Shown here in pieces: positions 23,468-30,761 of a stretch of 37,453 nucleotides of DNA; within the stretch, counting starts at the first letter, position 1; every line of letters begins with the position of its first letter. A program made the position numbers and the translations under genes. This DNA comes from Agrilactobacillus composti DSM 18527 = JCM 14202. Lineage in GTDB: Bacteria; Bacillota; Bacilli; Lactobacillales; Lactobacillaceae. The notes under the pieces were generated by a model. It was not told the origin of the DNA and did not search any database. It saw only the letters and a list, made by a program, of their open reading frames with translations. The stretch is from NCBI RefSeq assembly GCF_001436375.1, contig NZ_AZGA01000088.1, forward strand, positions 1 through 37,453, written 5' to 3'.

Positions 23468-23803
23468 GATTATAATTGTGATTTTTTTATTAAAATAGAA
23501 AATGAACCTAATTAGGTTAAACGTTACATTAAATTATATTAGATAAATATTGCTTCTTTTGTAAAAAAGCGCTTGCATTTGAGCTGTGAACCATTATACT
23601 TAAATCGTAAAAAGAAATTGAATTTCTTATTTAGAAATTTGTTTAAAACCAAGAGATATCATTATGGTCTGATTTAATCAAATGAGTTTTTTAAATAATA
23701 TTTGGGTAGCTTGTTTATGAAATGTTATCGAGAACAAAAATTGATTAAATTATCTATTATTTATTGTTATAGATTGAAATAATATTAAAAGGAGTGCTTC
23801 AAA
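23468..23803. other. 336-bp region between the two GH105 genes
   Basis: AT-rich, without a gene. It carries the promoter, the cre-like site and the palindrome of the second GH105 gene (23563-23628), then about 170 bases of AT-rich leader in which I see no structure. Confidence 0.6.
23563..23628 (+). promoter_or_regulatory. Promoter, cre-like site and palindrome of second GH105 gene
   Basis: The -35 region is CTTGCA (23573-23578) and the -10 TATACT (23595-23600). The cre-like site AAAAAAGCGCTTGCA (23563-23577) overlaps the -35 and matches 12 of 15 cre positions. Twelve bases after the -10 is a perfect palindrome, AAGAAATT-G-AATTTCTT (23612-23628). Confidence 0.6.
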
Positions 23804-24907
23804 ATGATTGAAACTAAGGTATCTAAGTCTGAACTAACCGACACAATTGATTTGTTGATTCATAATTTAACCCACCTAAGCGATCCTACTGGCGAGTTCT
23901 CAATCAAGGTTGGCGATGGTTCGATTATTGATAACAAAAGCTTTGACTATTGGGAATGGACCTCTGGTATTGGCTTATACGGCATGATGAAATATTATCA
24001 ATTGACACGTAATCAAACCGTACTAGACAGAATCATTAAATGGTATGACGATCGGTTCCAAGAGAAGCCAGTTGAAAAGAATATCAATACCATGGTTCAA
24101 ATGTTAACGCTAGCTTATTTGTATGAAGAAACCGGCAATAAGAAATATCTACCTTATCTACGGAGTTGGGGGGATTGGTTATACCATGACTTACCGCGCA
24201 CGGAACGTGGTGGTTTTCAACATGTGACATTCGGGGATCTTCATCCAAATCAGATGTGGGCCGATACATTAATGATGAGTGTTTTGACGATTCTCAAACT
24301 TGGCAAACTACTTCATAAAGATGAGTATGTGGAAGAAGCTAAGAAGCAAGTTCTGTTACATACAGAATTTCTTCAAGATCGTAGCACTGGACTTTGGTAT
24401 CATGGTTGGACGTTTGAAAAGCGGAATAATTTTGCAGGTGCTTTTTGGGGTCGGGGCAATTCTTGGATCTCAATTGCATTCCCAGAAATTTTAACATTGT
24501 TAGATCTCCCCAAAGATGATGCTTTTCGTAAATTTATGATAATGAATTTACAATACCAATTTGATGCACTGGAGAAGTATCAAGCTGACAGTGGTTTATG
24601 GCATACCTTAGTGGATGATCCCAGTTCATATGTTGAAGGTTCCGCAACAGCCGGATTTACTTATGGCATCTTAAAAGCGGGGCATGAGCATTATATTGAA
24701 GGCACTAATTACCGTCAGATGGGTTTGAAGGGACTACGCGGTTTATTAGACAATATTGATGATGAAGGCGCGCTGGCACACGTTTCCGCAGGGACACCCA
24801 TGGGCGAGACAAAAGATTTCTATAAACATATCAAGATTTCAGTTATGCCTTATGGCCAGTCCATGGCAATCTTGGCACTTACAGAATATTTGAAAGAATT
24901 TTATTAA
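23804..24907 (+). CDS. GH105 family unsaturated uronyl hydrolase, second copy
   Basis: 367 residues, same barrel family as the previous gene but only distantly similar. The catalytic Asp154 is in NQMWADTLMMSV, the histidine in LWYHGWTF (about 196-203) and the loop FAGAFWGRGNSW at about 210-221. It has no signal peptide. Having two different GH105 enzymes suggests that one acts on galacturonan- and the other on rhamnogalacturonan-derived unsaturated disaccharides, but the assignment of each cannot be made by eye. AAAGGAG is 9 bases before ATG 23804. A GH88-type glucuronyl hydrolase is the main alternative. The gene is followed by a large hairpin and the GPH carrier gene. Confidence 0.87.
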   Translation: MIETKVSKSELTDTIDLLIHNLTHLSDPTGEFSIKVGDGSIIDNKSFDYWEWTSGIGLYGMMKYYQLTRNQTVLDRIIKWYDDRFQEKPVEKNINTMVQMLTLAYLYEETGNKKYLPYLRSWGDWLYHDLPRTERGGFQHVTFGDLHPNQMWADTLMMSVLTILKLGKLLHKDEYVEEAKKQVLLHTEFLQDRSTGLWYHGWTFEKRNNFAGAFWGRGNSWISIAFPEILTLLDLPKDDAFRKFMIMNLQYQFDALEKYQADSGLWHTLVDDPSSYVEGSATAGFTYGILKAGHEHYIEGTNYRQMGLKGLRGLLDNIDDEGALAHVSAGTPMGETKDFYKHIKISVMPYGQSMAILALTEYLKEFY

Positions 24908-24921
24908 ATCTTAGGTATTAA

Positions 24922-24955
24922 ATGTTACCAGCAAACTATAATTTGCTGGTAACAT
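24922..24955 (+). repeat. Perfect 14-bp stem-loop between GH105 and carrier genes
   Basis: ATGTTACCAGCAAA (24922-24935) and TTTGCTGGTAACAT (24942-24955) pair perfectly with a 6-base loop. No T run follows on the plus strand, so it is probably not a simple terminator; it may protect the upstream message or reduce read-through into the carrier gene. Confidence 0.65.
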
Positions 24956-24965
24956 CCCGAACTTA

Positions 24966-24980
24966 TTGAAAGCGAATTCA
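24966..24980 (+). promoter_or_regulatory. cre site before the GPH carrier gene
   Basis: TTGAAAGCGAATTCA matches WTGNAARCGNWWWCA at all 15 positions. It lies 36 bp before the start codon of the carrier, where bound CcpA would block transcription. It is the best cre site in the window. Confidence 0.75.
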
Positions 24981-25016
24981 AGATTACTCATTCAAAATTC
25001 ACTAAGGAGTGAAAAT

Positions 25017-26483
25017 ATGAAAGCCACAGTAGTTGATAAAAGCAATAATAAAGCCAATAATGCAGCTAGCAATCCAACTTCAGGGATTGAGGTCGTTCAA
25101 ACAAATGCTCATCCCTTTGGTATTCGCGATAAAATTGGGTATATGTTTGGTGATTTAGGCAACTGTTTTATTTTAGGTTTAGTTAATAGTTTTCTAATGA
25201 TCTATTATACAAATGTGTTAGGTATTTCTGGCGCAATTGTCGGTATTTTATTTTTAACCGCCAGAATTATTGATGCTTTTGCAGATGTTACAGTTGGACG
25301 GATTGCAGATGTAACTAAGCTGACCGCAGCCGGTCGTTTCCGGCCTTGGATTAAAAGAATGAAATGGCCATTTTGCTTAATTGCAATCATTTTATTCTTA
25401 CCAGTTGTAAGCGCATTTCCTTTGCCTGGCAAAGTCGCGTATATCTTTGTAACTTACTTAGTTTATGGTGTTTTCTTGTCTTGCATTAATATTCCTTATG
25501 GTTCTATGGCTTCTGCAATTAGTGCTAACCCAGATGATCGGGCTTCTTTATCCACATTCAGAAGTGTCGGTTCTGCAATTGGTGGTGCTACAACAGGATT
25601 TTTAATCCCAATCTTTATGTATTCCACAGCTGCTAATGGTCGCCAAGTTGTTTCTGGTATGCGTTTCTTCTTCATTGCCATTGCTTGTGCCTTAATTGCC
25701 TTCGTAGCATATAATTTAACTTATCATTTAACAACTGAACGGGTTCAAGTTGAAAAGACTGAAAAAGTCAGCGCCAAGCACTTAATTAAAGGTTTATTTA
25801 CAAACCGGGCTTTAATGTCATTAGTTGTGATCGATCTCTTCGTTGTCATTAACCAAATCTTATCAGGAACTACGACAACCTATCTATTCAATGATTATTT
25901 CCATAGCAAACAAGCCATGTCAATCGCACTGTTATTTACTTATGGGACCGTGGTTGTCTTAGCACCGTTTGCCACGATGTTGATCAAAAAGTTTGGTAAA
26001 CGAGAAGCAAGCATTTGCGCGTTATCCTTCTCAGCAGTTATGTATTTAGCGATGTATTTCTTACATCTGCGTAACCCATGGGTTTACTTAGTTTTATTGT
26101 TCCTAGCCACTTTAGGGTCAGGTTTGTTCAACTTAATGGTCTGGGCATTCATAACTGATGTTATTGATTATCATCAGTATCTAACTGGTTTTCGTGAAGA
26201 CGGGACTGTTTATGGGGTCAACTCATTTTCTCGGAAAGTTGGTCAGGCTTTAGCCGGTGGTATCGGTGGTTTCATGTTGCAATTTATCGGTTATCAATCC
26301 TCATCAACCGGTGGCGCAGTTCAATCTTTAGCTGTTGAAAACAGAATTTATGGGTTAGCCAACTTATTGCCATTTGGCTGTTTAACAATTGCAGCATTAT
26401 TGATGATTTTCTGGTATCCACTGAGCAAGAAGAAGATTGATAAAGTCGATGCTGAATTGGCCAAAATCAACAAACAAGACTAG
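25017..26483 (+). CDS. GPH-family sugar:cation symporter (oligogalacturonide/uronide carrier)
   Basis: 488 residues with 12 probable membrane helices. N-terminal features of the glycoside-pentoside-hexuronide family are present (KIGYMFGDLGNCFILG at about 39-54, then ARIIDAFADVTVGRIAD, with the conserved Asp of TM2), along with a hydrophilic N-terminal tail of about 35 residues. Family members use H+ or Na+ to import melibiose, xylosides or hexuronides. Lying between GH105 and GH28 genes it most likely imports unsaturated oligogalacturonides. ATG 25017 has AAGGAG 8 bases ahead; the frame upstream runs through the cre site. Control by catabolite repression is likely from the perfect cre site. 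Confidence 0.87.
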   Translation: MKATVVDKSNNKANNAASNPTSGIEVVQTNAHPFGIRDKIGYMFGDLGNCFILGLVNSFLMIYYTNVLGISGAIVGILFLTARIIDAFADVTVGRIADVTKLTAAGRFRPWIKRMKWPFCLIAIILFLPVVSAFPLPGKVAYIFVTYLVYGVFLSCINIPYGSMASAISANPDDRASLSTFRSVGSAIGGATTGFLIPIFMYSTAANGRQVVSGMRFFFIAIACALIAFVAYNLTYHLTTERVQVEKTEKVSAKHLIKGLFTNRALMSLVVIDLFVVINQILSGTTTTYLFNDYFHSKQAMSIALLFTYGTVVVLAPFATMLIKKFGKREASICALSFSAVMYLAMYFLHLRNPWVYLVLLFLATLGSGLFNLMVWAFITDVIDYHQYLTGFREDGTVYGVNSFSRKVGQALAGGIGGFMLQFIGYQSSSTGGAVQSLAVENRIYGLANLLPFGCLTIAALLMIFWYPLSKKKIDKVDAELAKINKQD

Positions 26484-26511
26484 TCTGATAGGTAGATAAG
26501 GGGGATTTAAC

Positions 26512-26772
26512 ATGGTTGATAAATCTGATGAAGTTAAACTTGATCCAAAGGAATTTGCCAAGCTCTGCGTGGGCAATCTACCCAAAGACCCTAACGATGA
26601 TACTGAAAGACGGGCTAAGAAAGTATTGCTTCAGTATCTAAACGGTTATTATATCGCTGCTCAATTTAATGATTATGAAAAAGGATTGATTGATCAAGGC
26701 ATCGAGCGGGAACATTATCTTAATCGCAAAGAAATTGTGGCAATGCTAAGCCATGTAAAATGGATCCAGTAA
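26512..26772 (+). CDS. Small hypothetical protein of the pectin locus
   Basis: I recognise no family. 86 residues, charged, no membrane segment or signal peptide, predicted helical (EFAKLCVGN, RRAKKVLLQYLNGYYIAAQFNDYEKGL). AGGGGGA is 8 bases before ATG 26512, and the gene sits 28 bp after the carrier in the same direction, so it is co-transcribed with it. A hairpin with weak terminator character follows at 26793-26828. Its fixed place next to a sugar carrier would fit a small regulator or accessory factor, which is speculation. Confidence 0.7.
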   Translation: MVDKSDEVKLDPKEFAKLCVGNLPKDPNDDTERRAKKVLLQYLNGYYIAAQFNDYEKGLIDQGIEREHYLNRKEIVAMLSHVKWIQ

Positions 26773-26792
26773 ATATACGCATATGATTTAAT

Positions 26793-26828
26793 GAAGTCTG
26801 ACGTGATTTTACGATTATGTCAGGCTTC
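26793..26828 (+). terminator. Hairpin after the small protein gene
   Basis: GAAGTCTGAC and GTCAGGCTTC pair with one mismatch around a 16-base loop; only TT follows. A weak or partial terminator that may lower expression of the distal genes. Confidence 0.5.
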
Positions 26829-26885
26829 TTATGCATAACGGGAGAAACTATTGTTGTAAAACAAATATATAAGGAGTTAATGAAG

Positions 26886-27725
26886 ATGAAATTAGGTTTA
26901 CGCGCGCACGATATTACAATTTTTGACGACATTCCAAAGCTGGCACAACGGTTAAATGATTTAAACTTCGATTATATTCAGTTTGCACCGCGAGCTTCAA
27001 TGCCTGGCGTAACTAATCATGGCCAAAATATTAACTTTGGTTTAGCAAATAAAGTGAAACACGAGTTTGAAAAACAAGGCATCCAGGTTGCTGTACTAGG
27101 ATGTTACATTAATATGATTCATCCGGATATTAGTGAGCGAACAGCGGCTATGAAGTTATTTCAAAAATACTTAACCATGGTTCGTTATTTTGGTGGCAAC
27201 TTAGTCGGTACAGAAACTGGCAGTGTTGATCCCAATTTTAATTTAACCGCCAAAAACTATGAACCTGATATTGTTGAATTGGCTATCCAGCAAATTAAAA
27301 CGTTAACGCTTACGGCAGAAAAAGTAGGTAATTTAATTGGTGTTGAGCCTGGTGTGAATCATCCTATTCATAGTTTAGCGGTATCGCAAAGCGTATTAGA
27401 TAACGTTAAATCACCCAATTTGCAAATTATTTTAGATGCGGCCAATTTAGTACATGATTCTACCCAAAAAATTAGTGAAATTGTAAAAAATGCAATCACT
27501 CAATTTGGTGATCGAATCTATGCTTTTCATATCAAGGATTATGTTGTTGAGAATGGTCGCGCGAAAGTTGTACCGGTTGGAGAAGGCATGGCTGATTTAC
27601 AGCAAACTTTGGCAGTAATTCAACAATATCAGCCAGATGCTTTTGTAATCTTAGATGAAACACCACAAGAAAATTTTGCTCGGTCCCTTGAACGCATCAA
27701 TTTATTGACTAACGATCTCAATTAA
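26886..27725 (+). CDS. Sugar phosphate isomerase/epimerase-like TIM barrel protein
   Basis: 279 residues of the xylose-isomerase-like (AP endonuclease 2) barrel family. Seen are LGLRAHDI at the N-terminus, TETGSVD and VEPGVNHP in the middle, DAANLVHD and FHIKDY near the C-terminus, with Glu, Asp and His in the usual metal-binding places. Members isomerise or epimerise sugars or keto-uronates in the cytoplasm. The context suggests a uronate intermediate, for instance the ketouronate released by GH105. ATG 26886 is 9 bases after AAGGAG; an in-frame ATG at 26880 would be only 3 bases from it. The GH28 gene follows with its ribosome binding site overlapping this stop codon. Confidence 0.78.
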   Translation: MKLGLRAHDITIFDDIPKLAQRLNDLNFDYIQFAPRASMPGVTNHGQNINFGLANKVKHEFEKQGIQVAVLGCYINMIHPDISERTAAMKLFQKYLTMVRYFGGNLVGTETGSVDPNFNLTAKNYEPDIVELAIQQIKTLTLTAEKVGNLIGVEPGVNHPIHSLAVSQSVLDNVKSPNLQIILDAANLVHDSTQKISEIVKNAITQFGDRIYAFHIKDYVVENGRAKVVPVGEGMADLQQTLAVIQQYQPDAFVILDETPQENFARSLERINLLTNDLN

Positions 27726-27740
27726 GGAGTGTGTTTAACA

Positions 27741-29060
27741 TTGGGTGATGTAAAACAAACGGTATTTAATGTCAAAGCATTTGATGCGATTGGCGATGGT
27801 CAGCATTTAGATACGAAAGCTATTCAAAAGGCTATTGATATGGCGGCAATCGAACAGGGAACCGTCATTATTCCGGCAGGAACATACTTAGTTGGGGCAC
27901 TTTTTTTGAAGTCCCATGTTACTTTGACGTTAACTCAAAATGCTAAATTAATTGGAAGTACAGATATTAATGATTTTCCAGAAGTTTTTTCCAGAGTTGC
28001 TGGCGTTGAAATGAATTGGCCCGCTGCCATTATTAATCTGCTGACGGTGACGGATGTCACAATTAATGGTTTTGGTACGATTGATGGTCAGGGACCACAT
28101 TGGTGGGCTGAGTATTGGGGTGAAGATACTAAAAGTGGTCGTCGCCAATGGTATGATGAACATGATTTACGTTGGATTGCAGATTACGACATTAAGCGAC
28201 CGCGTTCAATTTTAGTTTATAAATCAGATCACATTCTGATTCAAGATATTACACTGCGGCAATCGGGTTTTTGGAATTTACAGTTAACTTATACAACAGA
28301 TGTTGAAGTCGCTCATATTACAATTAAAGAAAATGATGGACCAAGTACGGATGGTATTGATGTGGATTCGTCAACAAGGGTTCATATTCATGATTGCTCA
28401 TTGGCTTGTGGGGATGATTGTATTGCTTTAAAATCTGGTCGTGATGGCGATGGCTATCGTGTGGGCAAAGCCACCAGTCAAGTTGAAATCGATCATTGTA
28501 CAATTCACTCTGGCTATGGTGTGACCATCGGTAGTGAAGTGAGCGGTAATATTCATGATGTGCGTATTCATGATATGACATTTGAAAATAGTGGCTGTGG
28601 TTTTCGAATGAAATCAGCTCGAGATCGGGGTGGGATTATTGAAAATATCCGGGTTGAGAATTTGAAAATGAAGAATGTTCAATTTCCTTTCTCTTGGTTG
28701 ATGGCTTGGCATAATCAATATAATGCAAAGAAAGCCATAGATCTTAAGGATAAACCTGATTTTTGGCGGGCAGTTGCGGCACAAATTCCAGAAGGACAGA
28801 GTAGATTAACGCAGGTTCGCAATATTGTTGTTCAAAACGTTACAGCAGAATTGACCGCTGACTATACCTTGCCTGCACGTGCGTTTGATCTGAAGGCCTT
28901 TCCGGATCAGCCAATGGCTGACATTTCTTTTAAAGCTATTGAGATAGAGGGCAAGGAATTTGGTAATATTGTTGGCGTCAAACATTTACAATTTGATGAT
29001 GTCACCGTCTCGGCATTGCATGATAATCAGACTAGTAATGATGAGTATGACAATCGCTAG
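27741..29060 (+). CDS. GH28 polygalacturonase-family glycosidase, cytoplasmic
   Basis: 439 residues with the right-handed beta-helix hallmarks of family 28: STDGIDVD (Asp204, Asp207), GDDCIALKSG (Asp225, Asp226) and RMKSARDRGG for the usual RIK. The position that is normally GHG reads GYG (SGYGVTIGSE), so the conserved histidine is Tyr. The GDD-CIALKSGRDGDG extension is typical of exo-acting bacterial members. No signal peptide, so it trims imported oligogalacturonides inside the cell. Start: TTG 27741, 11 bases after AAGGAG; the GTG at 27729 is part of that site. It overlaps nothing but follows the isomerase directly, in one operon. Confidence 0.87.
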   Translation: MGDVKQTVFNVKAFDAIGDGQHLDTKAIQKAIDMAAIEQGTVIIPAGTYLVGALFLKSHVTLTLTQNAKLIGSTDINDFPEVFSRVAGVEMNWPAAIINLLTVTDVTINGFGTIDGQGPHWWAEYWGEDTKSGRRQWYDEHDLRWIADYDIKRPRSILVYKSDHILIQDITLRQSGFWNLQLTYTTDVEVAHITIKENDGPSTDGIDVDSSTRVHIHDCSLACGDDCIALKSGRDGDGYRVGKATSQVEIDHCTIHSGYGVTIGSEVSGNIHDVRIHDMTFENSGCGFRMKSARDRGGIIENIRVENLKMKNVQFPFSWLMAWHNQYNAKKAIDLKDKPDFWRAVAAQIPEGQSRLTQVRNIVVQNVTAELTADYTLPARAFDLKAFPDQPMADISFKAIEIEGKEFGNIVGVKHLQFDDVTVSALHDNQTSNDEYDNR

Positions 29061-29175
29061 GCTATTTCTGCAAAGATTTTAATCTGACACATGTGGTTAT
29101 CTGGCATTGTTTTAACTTTTCTACAATGCTAAAATGAAAATTATCATAATTTACTAAAAAGAAGGAAACTACATA

Positions 29176-29970
29176 ATGTCAGCCATATTTAGCTCGGTTT
29201 ACATGCTTGTTTTTGTCGGCATTGCCGCTGGGATCTTAAGTTCAGTGGTGGGGATGGCATCTTTAATTTCGTATCCATTTTTATTAGCAATTGGTCTGCC
29301 ACCCCTTTATGCCAATGTGACCAATACCGCTGGCTTAATTTTTACTGGCGTTGGTGTGGGCTTGGGTTCTCGAAAAGAACTCCATGGCCATGGGCGAGAT
29401 TTACTTAAAATTTTGGTCCTAACGATCACCGGGAGTGTTTTTGGTAGTTTTTTATTGTTGATTGCCCCGGCCTCTACTTTTGAACATGTTGTGCCATTCT
29501 TCATTGCCACAGCAGGGGTGTTACTGTTAATGCCCAGCCGGCGGGATCGGGATGAACAGATTGCAAAGGTGGGCTTTGGCACTAAACGGCAAATCTTACC
29601 CAGTTGGTTAAGGCTGATTCTTTATGGCCTTAGTATTTTCCTAGTTGGGGCCTATACCGGGTATTTTGGGGCCGCCGGTGGGGTCATTATGCTGGCAATT
29701 TTTTCGATTACCAGTGATGAGCATTTTCCAGTTTACAATGCCATTAAAAATATTACCCTATGTGCGTCTAATATGGTAGGGACAGTAATTTATAGTTTTG
29801 AATCCCATATTTATTGGCATATTGCTATTCCCCTAGGTATTGGGTTAGCCATTGGCGGCTACATTGGTCCTGCGATTGTTCGGCGGGTACCAGCGCGGCC
29901 ATTAAAAATCGTGATCAGTCTTTGTGCTTTCGGCTTAGCTGTGGATTTATTTATCAAAGCTTTCTTTTAA
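29176..29970 (+). CDS. TauE/SafE (TSUP) family exporter
   Basis: 264 residues, about eight membrane helices in two related halves (GIAAGILSSVVGMASLISYP and LVGAYTGYFGAAGGVIML are the paired signature regions). The family moves sulfite, sulfoacetate or other organosulfur anions. A promoter TTGTTT (29107-29112), 17 bases, TAAAAT (29130-29135) lies ahead, and AAGGAAA precedes ATG 29176. It has its own terminator and so is an independent unit, probably not part of the pectin locus. The substrate cannot be told from sequence. Confidence 0.87.
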   Translation: MSAIFSSVYMLVFVGIAAGILSSVVGMASLISYPFLLAIGLPPLYANVTNTAGLIFTGVGVGLGSRKELHGHGRDLLKILVLTITGSVFGSFLLLIAPASTFEHVVPFFIATAGVLLLMPSRRDRDEQIAKVGFGTKRQILPSWLRLILYGLSIFLVGAYTGYFGAAGGVIMLAIFSITSDEHFPVYNAIKNITLCASNMVGTVIYSFESHIYWHIAIPLGIGLAIGGYIGPAIVRRVPARPLKIVISLCAFGLAVDLFIKAFF

Positions 29971-29986
29971 ATTAAATGAGTAACGC

Positions 29987-30024
29987 AAAGGAACGCAACC
30001 GCTGCACTGGTTGCGTTCCTTTTT
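29987..30024 (+). terminator. Terminator of the TauE/SafE gene
   Basis: AAAGGAACGCAACC (29987-30000) pairs with GGTTGCGTTCCTTTTT (30009-30024): a perfect GC-rich stem and a T tail. Confidence 0.9.
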
Positions 30025-30359
30025 ATTGGGGTAGAAATAACTTGCATGAGTCTTTTAGATCTTGGAGGAAGAAGTGCCCTTTTCAGGACAACTTTATTGT
30101 AGCATTTAGGTGGTCTGAAACGGTATCCGACGCAAGTCTGAAAATAAATATCAACTATTTTTATTAAAAAAACAGTCCGTTATTAATTATAACAACTATC
30201 ATTTAATCTAAGCAAATAGTCGAATTTTATTATAACCATAAGCGGTGGCTGTCGCTTTAATATAAGCGATTAAAAGTAAATATTAACTTTAGCTTGACAA
30301 CGAGAATGTCTGTTTGTATGATGTAGATAACTTAGTAAACTGAATTTGAGGTGAGCGTT
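30025..30359. other. Intergenic region before the umuC cassette
   Basis: No gene is supported; a frame of 63 codons at 29976-30167 runs through the terminator and is chance. Three half-sites AAGCG (30240-30244), CGCTT (30253-30257) and AAGCG (30264-30268) lie 25-55 bp before the -35 box and include the 18-bp inverted repeat TCGCTT-N6-AAGCGA. The stretch 30030-30230 shows nothing I can name. Confidence 0.5.
30294..30322 (+). promoter_or_regulatory. Promoter of the umuC cassette
   Basis: TTGACA (30294-30299), a 17-base spacer and TATGAT (30317-30322): near-consensus sigma-A promoter. I do not see a canonical LexA box (CGAACN4GTTCG) in it, though SOS control would be expected. Confidence 0.8.
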
Positions 30360-30761
30360 ATGACGGTTTATGATCCTCCTAAGGCATTGTGGCTCTACAA
30401 TGACCGCGGGATGCTTAAATGGCAAGGCTGGTTTTTAAGCGATCATAGTCTAGCCTTGGAAGTTGATGCTAAAAAGGGGCAACCCCAAGTTATTGAACCC
30501 CAACAAAGCGATGGCGAGATTCGGCGCTTGTTAGAAGCTGCCTTTAAGGTGTATGGCCCGATTAAACTGCAATTGAATATTCTAGTCAATAATCAACCGG
30601 GGCCGGATATTGTGGGGACACTGGAGGGAATCGGTGGGGCTGATCAAATTGTTGTTTGTGGTGGCCGACAGCAGCACATTATTGCCATTGCCGACATTCG
30701 GCATGTGACGTTGTTAGATCCTGACAAGTGGTACAAAGAAGGTATGGATAACTATGCCTAA
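30360..30761 (+). CDS. YolD-like protein
   Basis: 133 residues, soluble. The C-terminal half (GPIKLQLNIL..., GTLEGIGGADQIVV, HIIAIADIRHVTLLD) matches the YolD-like fold, a small beta-rich domain often encoded directly before Y-family polymerases in Firmicutes and functionally linked to UmuC. The N-terminal part has KALWLYNDRGMLKWQGWF, typical of lactobacillus members. ATG 30360 follows GAGGTGAG, chosen over the GTG at 30351 that is part of that site. It overlaps the polymerase gene by 8 bp, so the two proteins are made together. The exact biochemical role is unknown; a UmuD-like accessory part is a reasonable guess. Confidence 0.75.
   Translation: MTVYDPPKALWLYNDRGMLKWQGWFLSDHSLALEVDAKKGQPQVIEPQQSDGEIRRLLEAAFKVYGPIKLQLNILVNNQPGPDIVGTLEGIGGADQIVVCGGRQQHIIAIADIRHVTLLDPDKWYKEGMDNYA

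Noticed and set aside
23514-23532. TTAAACGTTACA as another cre or LacI operator
   Set aside because: Only the central AAACGTT fits; the outer positions of the cre consensus do not match and it is not near a -35 box.
29976-30167. 63-codon open frame after the TauE/SafE gene
   Set aside because: It covers the terminator hairpin and has no ribosome binding site; its translation resembles nothing known.
30300-30320. LexA/SOS box in the umuC promoter
   Set aside because: CGAGAATGTCTGTTTG has only a loose resemblance in its right half; arm spacing is 16 rather than 14 and the left half does not match.
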